Assembly (NCBI GenBank): GCA_963590165.1
Contig: CAVANO010000021.1
Span: forward strand, 62,001 to 126,000
DNA from: UBA11524 sp963590165
GTDB taxonomy: Bacteria > Bacillota > Clostridia > Christensenellales > Aristaeellaceae
Direction of reading: 5' to 3'
DNA length: 64,000 nucleotides
A model generated the notes under the pieces. It was not told where the DNA came from, searched no databases, and saw only the letters and a list, made by a program, of their open reading frames with translations. The position numbers and the translations under genes were made by a program. Below, piece after piece: positions 35,848-44,192 of this stretch. How positions within the stretch are numbered: position 1 is the first letter of the stretch; every line of letters begins with the position of its first letter.

Positions 35848-37347
35848 TTACACGCCCAATGAGAACCCGCCTTGAATCAGGTAGAACACAGCAGTTCCAT
35901 CCACATAAACCGCATCGTGCATGGCATCATAGTTCGCAAATGCAACCGTATGTATCGTGCCATCGTTGTCTTGAAACACGTACTCTGTATGCGGCTTTTC
36001 ATCGCTTGTCCAACCCTCAGACAGCTTACCGGAGACCGTAACCATCATTAGCTGCGAATACGCGGCAGAAAACGCGTCATAATCAGCCTCTTCGCCATTT
36101 TTTGTCAAGGTGATGTCGTACACCTGATTGCCGTCCTCATCCACAGTCAGCTCGTTATTCTCATCAACCTGTTCAACGCGTGTGATGACGTACACCGTCT
36201 CCTCGCCGTTTTCACGAATCGTCAGTGAGGACAAATTTCCAAGCGCCGTCAGCAGCGGATAGCGCGTAAGCGTCTCCATCGCATCCGCATTCAGGAAGGC
36301 GCGGAACAGCAGATCACTGCAGCGGTAGATGCCGCCTTCGAAAAGCACATAATCAATGAGGTCGCTTTCCTGCGCGCCGACCGTGAACAACAGTGTCGAT
36401 GCTTCCCAATCGGTTGTTTCGTACGAGCCGGATGTACCGACCGTGCCGATGGTCCCTGCCGCTTGATGCAGCCGAATCGCCATGCGCGGCTCATCGAAGC
36501 CGTAGCGTGTGAGCGTCTCTGCCGTCGCATCGCACAAATACTCGCCCAACCGAAGCGCCGCCGCAGATTTGCGCAGCGTCGTCAGGGAATCCGCATCCGC
36601 CGGATAGGCGACCGGCACCGTCATTCGCCAGCGGTCTTCCGCATCCGTATCGGTAATTTCGCCGTCCAGTATCCACTGCATGGTGACGTTCCCCTGCGCA
36701 TCCATCAACGTAATTTCGTCCACGCGGTCGGCATGGATGGTCGGCTGCGTGACGCTGTGCAGGGAACTGCGTGTGACGTAAAGTTCATCCGCCACACCGC
36801 GGCTGACGGACAGCAGGCGTGAATCACCTTCGAGCTGTGCATACTGCCAGGTCGTATCGTATTGCGGCGAATCACCAATGGTCAGCGTATACACCGTGCC
36901 GTCCTTCATTGTCACACGGACGACATTTTCAGGCTCGGTCAGCCCCATGGCTTCCTTTTCCTCGTCCGAGCCGTCCCAGTCATCGCTGAGCACCTCCGCC
37001 GTCACGCTCTTGAGCGCATCCAGCAAAGTCGATGCCGTGGTGTCATCAACCGTATAGGTCTCCTCGCCAGCAAGTGTCAGCACGCCGGATGATGTTTGCT
37101 CCGCCGTCCATGATTCTTCATCGCGCAATGTGATGGTAATAGCCGAGATGTCATCCGCTTCCGATGACCAGAGGATAACGCTCGTGTCAACCGTCTCTTC
37201 CTCGGTATCATCCGTCGTTTCCGGTGTCTGCGCGAACAGCAACAGTCCTGCAGACAGCCCGACAAGCACCACGCATGCAATCAGCGCCGCAATGCGCCAT
37301 TTCTTATGCGCCGCATGTCGGTGATGCTTCTTTGGCACATTTTCCAT
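35848..37347 (-). CDS. DUF4340 membrane-anchored extracellular protein
   Basis: A 499-residue protein with a basic N-terminus (KKHHRHAAHKKWR), one helix IAALIACVVLVGLSAGLLLF and a large outside part. The repeated pattern of short beta segments ('AITITLRDEESWTAEQTSSG', 'NVVRVTMKDGTVYTLTIGDS') is typical of DUF4340, which is found next to Gld-type ABC transporters. Start ATG is two bases after the GldG-like stop. Function in the complex is unknown; it may be a periplasm-facing accessory subunit. Confidence 0.85.
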   Translation of the reverse strand: MENVPKKHHRHAAHKKWRIAALIACVVLVGLSAGLLLFAQTPETTDDTEEETVDTSVILWSSEADDISAITITLRDEESWTAEQTSSGVLTLAGEETYTVDDTTASTLLDALKSVTAEVLSDDWDGSDEEKEAMGLTEPENVVRVTMKDGTVYTLTIGDSPQYDTTWQYAQLEGDSRLLSVSRGVADELYVTRSSLHSVTQPTIHADRVDEITLMDAQGNVTMQWILDGEITDTDAEDRWRMTVPVAYPADADSLTTLRKSAAALRLGEYLCDATAETLTRYGFDEPRMAIRLHQAAGTIGTVGTSGSYETTDWEASTLLFTVGAQESDLIDYVLFEGGIYRCSDLLFRAFLNADAMETLTRYPLLTALGNLSSLTIRENGEETVYVITRVEQVDENNELTVDEDGNQVYDITLTKNGEEADYDAFSAAYSQLMMVTVSGKLSEGWTSDEKPHTEYVFQDNDGTIHTVAFANYDAMHDAVYVDGTAVFYLIQGGFSLGV

Positions 37348-37349
37348 GC

Positions 37350-38828
37350 TTACAGATGCCTCCTCGGAAGCAGAATCAGCACCGCAAAGAGCACTACCAG
37401 CAGCGGCAGCACCACCAGCACCACACTGCCGAGCGTCAGTGCATTTGCGGAAAGTCCCGGACGAAGCGCCGTCTTGACCATGATACTGCTATCGATGCTA
37501 TCCGAGCCGGAAAGATATTCAACAACGCGAATCAGGAACTCCTCGCCGTCCGTCATGGTGAAGAGCTGCTCTTCCGTCAGCAGCGCCGAACTGCCGATGA
37601 CGACTGCGCGGCTGACATCGCCGGTATCAGTGAATCGCTTCGACTGCAGTGCAAGTGCGAACGGACCGGTCGGGTCGGTGTCAGACTGCGTGAGGCTCAG
37701 ACGCGTGCTGCTCGTATCAATGCAGTAGCTCTTTTCGCTCGTCAGCAGCAACGCGTCCACCAACAGATTGTTGTCCGTTTCAGGCTCCGGGTCAAAGCCA
37801 CGGCTCGCCACCATCAGGATGGTCGTGCGCCCGTTGAGCATCATGTCAAGCGTGATATCCGTTGCGTTCATTTCCGGCAGAATAGCAAGGCGGTTGCTGT
37901 TGTAGTAGGTATCCTCTTCTTCCGACGATGCCAGCACAAGGCCGTTTTCAGGAAGGAAGCCGTAGGAACGCAACAGCGCCGTCACGTTCGGCATATCCTC
38001 AATCGGGTCAGTGTAATCGCATGTAAAGAGAATTGCGCCGCCGCCCTGTATGTACTCGCGGACAATCTCCATGTCGGCATCAGAATATTCCTTCACGGGC
38101 GACAGGATGCAGAGGATGTCGTTTTCAGCAAACGTCATCTCGCTGAGCGACTCAAACGCCACGTCGTAGTGGTTATCCTCCATCAGCGTAACAAAGGCAG
38201 ACACAGAGTCCTCGCCCAGTTCGCCGTGACCGGTCACAATATGCAGCGTCGGCACGGTATCGCGTGTCACGTACGAAATGGCAGACGTGATTTTTTGCTC
38301 ATATGCCAGACCGGACACATTATATGAGCCCGTATCCGTATCGACGGAGAGCGTCACAAAGTCGGTGGACGTCAGCACGCGATAGCGGTCAGTCTCCTCG
38401 CAGTACACAATCAGGTTCGATGCAGATACCGTTGTTGTGCTGCTCGAGAAGCGCGTCAGCAGCAGCGGATTCAGGCTCGGCGGTGTCTGCTCCCATGTCA
38501 CCATGTCGCTCGCCGCAGCATAGCGGTTGAGCAGTTCCAGCAGCGGCGCATCCTCCTCGCCGCGCTCGAACAGGGCATAGATTTTGACCGGACGCGTCAG
38601 GTTTGCAAGGACTTCCTTGGTCGTTTCGCTCTGCGTTGTGACGGAGTTGAACGAGAAGTCCGCGCGCAGATCGTATTTTTCCTCCAGCTTCGTCATGGCG
38701 AGGTTTGCCAGAATCAGTGCTGTGATCACAAGTGCCACAAGCACAGTCGACATGGTGCCGTAGCGGAAGCGTGCAGAAAGCGTCATTTTCCTCTTCGTCC
38801 GCTTTGCTCTGATTTTCTTGTCACGCAT
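37350..38828 (-). CDS. GldG-like ABC transporter auxiliary protein
   Basis: A 492-residue protein with one N-terminal helix (TVLVALVITALILANLAM), an extracellular part of the GldG/IntraFlag-type family (TTKEVLANLTRPVKIYALFE; DIEIVREYIQGGGAILFTCDYTDP-like segment), and a C-terminal helix (SVVLVVLPLLVVLFAVLILL) ending in RRHL. In Bacteroidetes GldG works with GldA and GldF in gliding or secretion; in clostridia the role is unknown. ATG 38828 is used; an ATG at 38870 would overlap the permease. Part of the four-gene operon. Confidence 0.87.
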   Translation of the reverse strand: MRDKKIRAKRTKRKMTLSARFRYGTMSTVLVALVITALILANLAMTKLEEKYDLRADFSFNSVTTQSETTKEVLANLTRPVKIYALFERGEEDAPLLELLNRYAAASDMVTWEQTPPSLNPLLLTRFSSSTTTVSASNLIVYCEETDRYRVLTSTDFVTLSVDTDTGSYNVSGLAYEQKITSAISYVTRDTVPTLHIVTGHGELGEDSVSAFVTLMEDNHYDVAFESLSEMTFAENDILCILSPVKEYSDADMEIVREYIQGGGAILFTCDYTDPIEDMPNVTALLRSYGFLPENGLVLASSEEEDTYYNSNRLAILPEMNATDITLDMMLNGRTTILMVASRGFDPEPETDNNLLVDALLLTSEKSYCIDTSSTRLSLTQSDTDPTGPFALALQSKRFTDTGDVSRAVVIGSSALLTEEQLFTMTDGEEFLIRVVEYLSGSDSIDSSIMVKTALRPGLSANALTLGSVVLVVLPLLVVLFAVLILLPRRHL

Positions 38829-38835
38829 CTGCTTT

Positions 38836-39546
38836 TCACTCCCCTCGATAGCGCCGAGCATCCAGTGCATGCACGGTCAGCAGCAGGAAAGCTGCGGTAA
38901 ACGACAGGTAGTACACAACACTTGCCGCGCTCAGTTGCCCCATCAGGAACGGCTCCGCGCGCTGATACAGGCTGAAGAAGGACAGCAGTTCAGAGAAGAA
39001 GTCTCTGTTGACCGAGTTCTCCAGCAAATCGAGCATCCACAGCACGAAGTTTGCACCGAAGCCGAACACAGCCGCAGTCACCTGATTCTTCGAGCAGCCG
39101 GAAATGAACAGGTCAAGCGCAATAAACGAACCGCCCTGCAGGACAAAGCCGAGGTACGCGACAAGCAATTCAGACGGATATACGCTGCCGTAAATCGCTA
39201 CGACAAGGACAAAACCGAGCGTCAGCACCGTCGTTGCCAGCATGACCGTGCATGCAGCAAAGTACTTGCCCAGCACCATGCCCGGCAGGGACACAGGGCT
39301 CGTCAGCAGCAGCTGATCCGTTCGGCGCTGGCGTTCTTCCGCGAGAAGGCGCATCGTCAGCACGGGCGACAGCAGCATCCACAAATAGCACATCTGCCCG
39401 ATAAACGTCGGCAGATCAGACGAGCGCGACTGCATGATCTGCACATAAAACAGAACAGATGATACCAGCAGAAACACGCACATAAACACATAGCCGATCG
39501 GCGTGAGAAAATACGCCTGCAGCTCACGCTTCCAGATTGCCCGCAA
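38836..39546 (-). CDS. ABC-2 type transporter permease (GldF-like)
   Basis: A 236-residue membrane protein with six helices; the first is TPIGYVFMCVFLLVSSVLFYV after a cytoplasmic MRAIWKRELQAYF start typical of this family. TLGFVLVVAIYG and ALDLFISGCSKN contain further helices. The start appears to be TTG at 39546, seven bases after the ATPase stop, with only a weak ribosome site. It is the transmembrane partner of the ATPase upstream and of the GldG-like protein downstream. Confidence 0.88.
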   Translation of the reverse strand: MRAIWKRELQAYFLTPIGYVFMCVFLLVSSVLFYVQIMQSRSSDLPTFIGQMCYLWMLLSPVLTMRLLAEERQRRTDQLLLTSPVSLPGMVLGKYFAACTVMLATTVLTLGFVLVVAIYGSVYPSELLVAYLGFVLQGGSFIALDLFISGCSKNQVTAAVFGFGANFVLWMLDLLENSVNRDFFSELLSFFSLYQRAEPFLMGQLSAASVVYYLSFTAAFLLLTVHALDARRYRGE

Positions 39547-39552
39547 AACCGC

Positions 39553-40542
39553 TCACCTGCTCTTTCCTTCGGCTGATATTGCCGCATCTTCCTGCGTTTT
39601 CGGCATTTCCTGGGCGGTTGTCCGCAGGAACGCAGTTTCCAGCGAATCCTGTTCCTCCACCAACATGCGAATCGGCGCATCCAACCCGCACAACAAGCGG
39701 AACAACTGCGTTTGCGGATCAGGCTCAGCAGCCGCATCGCATTCCAGCTCGACTTCGCTGACTTCAATCGTCCATGTCGGCAGTGCCTTGACGCGCCGCA
39801 CGCACGGCAGCGACCGAAGTGCCGGAATCAGCTGCTTCTCGCGCATCGCGATGCTTGCCCGAAGCCGAATTGTTTCGCCGGTCTGATTGAGCGACTTCAT
39901 ATCCGCCTCATACTCCAGATGACCGTGATTCAGAATCATCACACGCTGGCAGAGCTGCTGAATTTCAAACAGCAGATGCGAGGAAAAAATAATCGTGTGC
40001 GACTTGCCGAGCTTTTCAATCAGCGTACGGATTTCGACAACCTGCCGCGGATCAAGCCCGACCGTCGGTTCATCCAGCACGATGACCTTCGGGTTGCCGC
40101 AAAGCGCCTGCGCCACACCGACACGCTGCCGATAGCCCTTCGAGAGATGTCCGATCAGCCGATGCGCAACCTCGCGCAGGCCGCAGGTGTCGATGATCTC
40201 CTCGACATGCTTCGGGATAGCCTTACCCTCGACCTCCTTGAGTTCGCACACAAAGTGTAGGAACGACCGCACCGTCATTTCGTCATACAGCGGCGGACGC
40301 TCCGGCAGATAGCCAATCAGTCGCTTGCATTCACGGGCATTCTGCAGCAAATCCATGCCGTCCACCAGCACCTGCCCCGAGGTTGGCGGCAGGTAGCCGG
40401 TCATAATGTTGAGCGTCGTTGTCTTGCCTGCGCCATTCTGCCCGAGCAGCCCGACAATCTGCCCTTCAGGAGCGGAAAAGGACACATCGCTAAGTGCCTC
40501 CACTGCGCCGTAGCGCTTTGTCACATGCCGGAGTTCAATCAC
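39553..40542 (-). CDS. ABC transporter ATP-binding protein (GldA-like)
   Basis: A 329-residue ATPase: Walker A GLLGQNGAGKTTT, signature HLSKGYRQRVGVAQAL, Walker B VIVLDEPTVGLD, and the H-loop IIFSSHL. A C-terminal 100-residue extension follows, as in GldA/YxlF-type proteins. GTG at 40542 is preferred because AGGAGG is eight bases ahead; a GTG three codons earlier overlaps that site. First gene of the operon; an extended -10 (TGTTATAAT, plus 40570-40575 core) is about 30 bases upstream. Confidence 0.93.
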   Translation of the reverse strand: MIELRHVTKRYGAVEALSDVSFSAPEGQIVGLLGQNGAGKTTTLNIMTGYLPPTSGQVLVDGMDLLQNARECKRLIGYLPERPPLYDEMTVRSFLHFVCELKEVEGKAIPKHVEEIIDTCGLREVAHRLIGHLSKGYRQRVGVAQALCGNPKVIVLDEPTVGLDPRQVVEIRTLIEKLGKSHTIIFSSHLLFEIQQLCQRVMILNHGHLEYEADMKSLNQTGETIRLRASIAMREKQLIPALRSLPCVRRVKALPTWTIEVSEVELECDAAAEPDPQTQLFRLLCGLDAPIRMLVEEQDSLETAFLRTTAQEMPKTQEDAAISAEGKSR

Positions 40543-40569
40543 GCCGCACACCTCCTATCGAATACGGTC

Positions 40570-40575
40570 ATTATA
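40570..40575 (-). promoter_or_regulatory. Extended -10 promoter of the Gld-type operon
   Basis: TATAAT on the minus strand preceded by TGT, with no good -35 box. Confidence 0.5.
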
Positions 40576-40610
40576 ACAGAACTTTTCCGGCAATGCATGA
40601 ACGGAATGTA

Positions 40611-40650
40611 AAGAATCCGCCGCGCCTACTCAGCACAGCGGATCCTTTTT
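40611..40650 (-). terminator. Terminator of the two-component operon
   Basis: AAAGGATCCGC and GCGGATTCTTT (minus-strand reading) form a stem with one G-U pair and a 17-base loop right after the histidine kinase stop. Confidence 0.65.
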
Positions 40651-41867
40651 TATATAATGATGCGGAACGTGATCGTATTCTGTTTCTTCTCGACCGAAAT
40701 GCTGCCGCCATGTGCCTCGGCAGTTGCCTTCGCGATGGACAGCCCAATACCCGAACCGCCGACTTTCGCCGTTTGACTGCTGTTGCCGCGGTAGAAGCGT
40801 TCAAACAGCCGTGCCGTATCCACCTCCGCATCCGGTGCGCAGGGATTTGACACGCAGATTTCGACCTTTCTGCCCTTACGCCGCAGTTCAAGGCGAATCT
40901 CGCCTTTCTCGGCTGCATACTTCACGGCATTGTCCAACAGGATCGAAATCATCTGCTGAACCGCCGTTTGATCACCCAGGAACATGACATTGCCCTCAAT
41001 GTCCATCGTGAAGGACTTCCCCTGTCCCTTTGCCAGCGCAGTAAACGGCTCAGCTGCTTCCCAGACTGCATCGCTGATGGAGAACATCTGCTTCTCCGGG
41101 AAGGGATTCTGTTCATCGAGGCGGGAGAGCGTAACAAGATTTGAAATCAGCTTCGACAGATGCGCAGACTGCTCCTGAATGCTGGTCACCCACTCATTGT
41201 CCGGGTCATCCATCGCCAGCACATCAGCGCTTGTTGCGATAGCCGTCAGCGGTGTTTTCAGCTCATGTCCGGCATTGGTGACAAACTGCTTCTGCGTTTC
41301 CATGTTGCGGACAAACGGCTTAATTGCACGCCGCGACAACAGCAGCACCAGCAGGAACACGACCGTCAAGCAGCATGCCGCAATAACAGCGCTGATCACA
41401 AGCAGCATGCGAATCATCTGCGTTTCCTTTTCCGCATTCAGGAAGACGATGCGCGTTTGCGAATCCGTCTTGGACACCTGATATCGGTAACCGCCCAGAA
41501 AGCCTTTGCTTTTTCCGCTTGACAGCACCTTCTCGGCATATTGTGTCGCCGCCTCCTCGGACACGGACGCGATGAAATCCTGATTAATGCCAGACACTTC
41601 ACCGTCACTGTCGTACGTCACGGTGAAGAAGCGAATCATGTACTGCATTTCCGGTGAAAATGGAGGCTGAACATCCATAGGCGGTGTCATGCTCGGCTGC
41701 ATCTTTTCGCCGCTTTCCACTGCCTGCAGCCGATTCAGGATGCCGTCAAGCTGTACCATGGTCGACTGGTAGTTCCACAGGTTGATCACCAGCAGCAGCG
41801 TCAGGATGACAGCAGAAAAAGCGCCCATTGCCGCCCCAATAAATCGCCAGCGTAGTTTCTTCAGCAT
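40650..41867 (-). CDS. Sensor histidine kinase, EnvZ/PhoR type
   Basis: A 405-residue membrane kinase: first helix near residue 12 (GAAMGAFSAVILTLLLVINL), extracellular sensor region of about 110 residues with no recognised domain, second helix (LLVISAVIAACCLTVVFLLVLLL), then the H-box VTNAGHELKTPLTAIATSA and the N-, G1- and G2-box regions (LLDNAVKYAA; GGSGIGLSIAKA). It overlaps the response regulator by seven bases. Divergent from cassette 2, so it may control polyphosphate/CotH genes (inference). Confidence 0.93.
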   Translation of the reverse strand: MLKKLRWRFIGAAMGAFSAVILTLLLVINLWNYQSTMVQLDGILNRLQAVESGEKMQPSMTPPMDVQPPFSPEMQYMIRFFTVTYDSDGEVSGINQDFIASVSEEAATQYAEKVLSSGKSKGFLGGYRYQVSKTDSQTRIVFLNAEKETQMIRMLLVISAVIAACCLTVVFLLVLLLSRRAIKPFVRNMETQKQFVTNAGHELKTPLTAIATSADVLAMDDPDNEWVTSIQEQSAHLSKLISNLVTLSRLDEQNPFPEKQMFSISDAVWEAAEPFTALAKGQGKSFTMDIEGNVMFLGDQTAVQQMISILLDNAVKYAAEKGEIRLELRRKGRKVEICVSNPCAPDAEVDTARLFERFYRGNSSQTAKVGGSGIGLSIAKATAEAHGGSISVEKKQNTITFRIII

Positions 41868-42538
41868 GAAATCTCCTCCAATGCATAGCCTGCGCCGCGA
41901 ATTGTCCGGATTTCAACGTTCGCATCAATCTGCCGCAATTTCTTGCGCAGGAAACCGATGTACGTCCAGACAACATCCATTTCCGCCTCACTGTCAGGTC
42001 CCCAGATGCGCTCCATCAGGTGTTCAGACGAAAACACCTGCCGCGGATGGCGCAAGAGCAGTTCCATCAGTTGATATTCCTTGTTATTCAGTCGCACCTC
42101 ATTGCCGGACGCGCGGAGTATATACTGGCTGCAATCGAGCGTCACGTTGCCAAGCGTCAACGCCGAAGGTGCATACACCTCGCTGCGGCGGACAAGGGCT
42201 CGAACCCGCGCCAGGAACTCGCTCGCAGCAAACGGCTTGGGCAAATAATCATCCGCACCGGCATCCAGTCCCGCAACGCGGTCAGATACCTCCGCCTTTG
42301 CCGTCAAAAACAGTGCCGGCGTCGAAACGCCCAACCGCCGTGCCGTTTTGAGCACCTCAATGCCGTCCATGCCCGGCATCATAATATCCAGAATCAGCGC
42401 GTCATAGGTCACCGTTTGAATATAATACAGCGCATCCGTGCCGTTATGCACAAGGTCGACAGCATACTTGTTCTTTTCCAGCATGACCTTCAATGCCTTC
42501 GCAATGGTCATTTCATCCTCAGCAACTAAAATACGCAT
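41861..42538 (-). CDS. OmpR/PhoB-family response regulator
   Basis: A 225-residue regulator with a receiver domain (acidic ED near residue 9, phospho-Asp in ALILDIMMPGMDG, Lys in YLPKPFAASEFLAR) and a winged-helix output domain (VWTYIGFLRKKLRQIDA; TIRGAGYAL). ATG 42538 follows GGTGAT by six bases; a TTG at 42544 is the alternative. It shares the intergenic region with the divergent VTC gene, where four PhoP-like repeats occur. Confidence 0.95.
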   Translation of the reverse strand: MRILVAEDEMTIAKALKVMLEKNKYAVDLVHNGTDALYYIQTVTYDALILDIMMPGMDGIEVLKTARRLGVSTPALFLTAKAEVSDRVAGLDAGADDYLPKPFAASEFLARVRALVRRSEVYAPSALTLGNVTLDCSQYILRASGNEVRLNNKEYQLMELLLRHPRQVFSSEHLMERIWGPDSEAEMDVVWTYIGFLRKKLRQIDANVEIRTIRGAGYALEEISC

Positions 42539-42669
42539 TCGCAATCACCAGCCTTCATTTTTTCTTATTATTATAACGCTTCCGGTTAAAATAATCCTGA
42601 AAAAACTTGTTTTCTCCCCTATTGTAATCGGAAATCCTCGATATGGCAATACAGAATCATCAGGAGAAA

Positions 42670-42724
42670 TTCAAAATTCCTTCACAAAGCTTTTCAGGTT
42701 CATTTCGGGAAGCAAATGTAAAAT
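42670..42724 (+). promoter_or_regulatory. PhoP-box-like direct repeats and -10 box before cassette 2
   Basis: Hexamers TTCAAA (42670), TTCACA (42681), TTCAGG (42693) and TTCGGG (42704) start 11, 12 and 11 bases apart, one helical turn each. A -10-like TAAAAT follows at 42719-42724 without a -35 box, as in promoters activated by PhoB/PhoP-type regulators. In Bacillus the PhoP box is TT(A/C/T)A(A/C/T)A repeated with 4-6-base gaps. The next gene is a polyphosphate polymerase. Binding by the divergent regulator is inference. Confidence 0.6.
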
Positions 42725-42774
42725 CTAAGTAAAGCAAGCGGATTTGATCCAAATCTGCAGAAGGGAGAATAAGC

Positions 42775-43467
42775 ATGGAAACAGTTGGCAAGTACCGCCA
42801 TGAGCTGAAGTATCAGATCAGTCTGGCTGATTACTACGCGCTCCGTCAGCGGCTGCGCACGATTATGAAGTCCGATCCGCACACCGGCGCAGACGGGCGC
42901 TATCAGATCCGCAGCATTTACTTCGATAATTTCCGCGACAAGGCGCTGCGCGAAAAAACGGATGGCTTACAGCAGCGTGAGAAGTTCCGCATCCGGTGGT
43001 ATAATGACGATTTGTCATTTATCACGCTGGAGAAGAAAATCAAGCACAACAATCTCTGCCTGAAGGTCGATGCGCCCATCACGGAAGCGGAGCTGAAAGC
43101 GCTCCTGAACGGCGACACATCCTGGATGCTCAATCATCCGCAGGAACTCGTACGCGAGCTGTACTGCAAGATGCAGTATCAACAGCTGAAGCCGCGCGTT
43201 GTCGTGTCGTATGTGCGTGAACCGTACATCTATGATGCCGGTAACGTCCGCATTACGTTCGATTCGCGTATCCGAACGACACTCTTCAGCCGCGACTTTC
43301 TCAATGCCGGCATGAAGGACATCAGCGCCCAGGATTCGCCGTCCGATATGCTGCTCGAGGTCAAATACGATGAATATCTGCCGGAAATTATCTCGGCACT
43401 CGTGCAGACCCCCAGTATCCGGCAGCAGGCTTTCTCGAAATACGGCGCCTGCAGGCGCTTTGGCTAA
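42775..43467 (+). CDS. VTC-domain polyphosphate polymerase-like protein (cassette 2)
   Basis: A 230-residue cytoplasmic VTC/triphosphate-tunnel protein. Conserved tunnel strands: YRHELKYQI, FRIRWYN, ITLEKKIKHNN, SYVREPYIY, VRITFDSRI and LLEVKYDEY. Members of this family in eukaryotes make polyphosphate. Cotranscribed with DUF4956 (39-base gap) and CotH. Compared with the cassette 1 copy (235 residues) it is clearly homologous but diverged, especially in the middle region. Confidence 0.88.
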   Translation: METVGKYRHELKYQISLADYYALRQRLRTIMKSDPHTGADGRYQIRSIYFDNFRDKALREKTDGLQQREKFRIRWYNDDLSFITLEKKIKHNNLCLKVDAPITEAELKALLNGDTSWMLNHPQELVRELYCKMQYQQLKPRVVVSYVREPYIYDAGNVRITFDSRIRTTLFSRDFLNAGMKDISAQDSPSDMLLEVKYDEYLPEIISALVQTPSIRQQAFSKYGACRRFG

Positions 43468-43506
43468 CCCCATCAACACAAAAATAATATTTAGGAGGAA
43501 TTCCCC

Positions 43507-44178
43507 ATGACGTTCACTGACATCTTCAAGTCCAGCTTCCTTGAGAACATTTCTGAGTTTTCCGTCACCGACACCCTGATTGGTCTTCTGTTCTCCCTCG
43601 TCATCAGCCTGTTCATCTTCCTCGTCTACAAGAAGACACTGACCGGCGTCATGTACTCCAGTGGTTTCGCGCTCACGCTCATTGGTCTGTCCCTCGTCAC
43701 CACGCTCGTCATCATGGCGGTCACTTCAAATGTCGTCCTCTCTCTGGGTATGGTCGGCGCACTGTCCATCGTCCGTTTCCGTTCCGCCATCAAGGAGCCG
43801 ATTGAAATTGTGTTCCTGTTTTGGTCGATTGCCGTGGGCATTGTCATCGGCGCCGGCATGATTCCGCTGGCTGTCATCGGATCCGCAATCATCGGCATCA
43901 TCCTGCTGATCTTCGCCAACCGCAAGATCCACAATAATCCGTACATTCTCGTGCTGCACTGCGCCGATGAGAACGCCGAAACGGCCGTCCTCGACACACT
44001 CGCCAAGGATACCGCAAACTACATCATCAAGTCCAAGACCATCAGCACGTCCGGCATTGAGCTGACTGCCGAGATCCGCACGAAGAACGCCTCGACCAGT
44101 TTCGTCAACCTGATTGCCAATCTGCCCGGTGTTGAGAACGCCACGCTCGTGAGCTACAACGGCGAATACATGGCGTAA
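43507..44178 (+). CDS. DUF4956 membrane protein (cassette 2)
   Basis: A 223-residue protein with helices at about 23-43, 55-80, 100-120 and 120-140 and a soluble C-terminal domain. The signature LGMVGALSIVRFRSAIKEP matches the cassette 1 copy. RBS AGGAGG is eight bases ahead of the ATG. As in cassette 1, it is placed between VTC and CotH genes. Confidence 0.9.
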   Translation: MTFTDIFKSSFLENISEFSVTDTLIGLLFSLVISLFIFLVYKKTLTGVMYSSGFALTLIGLSLVTTLVIMAVTSNVVLSLGMVGALSIVRFRSAIKEPIEIVFLFWSIAVGIVIGAGMIPLAVIGSAIIGIILLIFANRKIHNNPYILVLHCADENAETAVLDTLAKDTANYIIKSKTISTSGIELTAEIRTKNASTSFVNLIANLPGVENATLVSYNGEYMA

Positions 44179-44192
44179 CGGAGGGATCAAGC

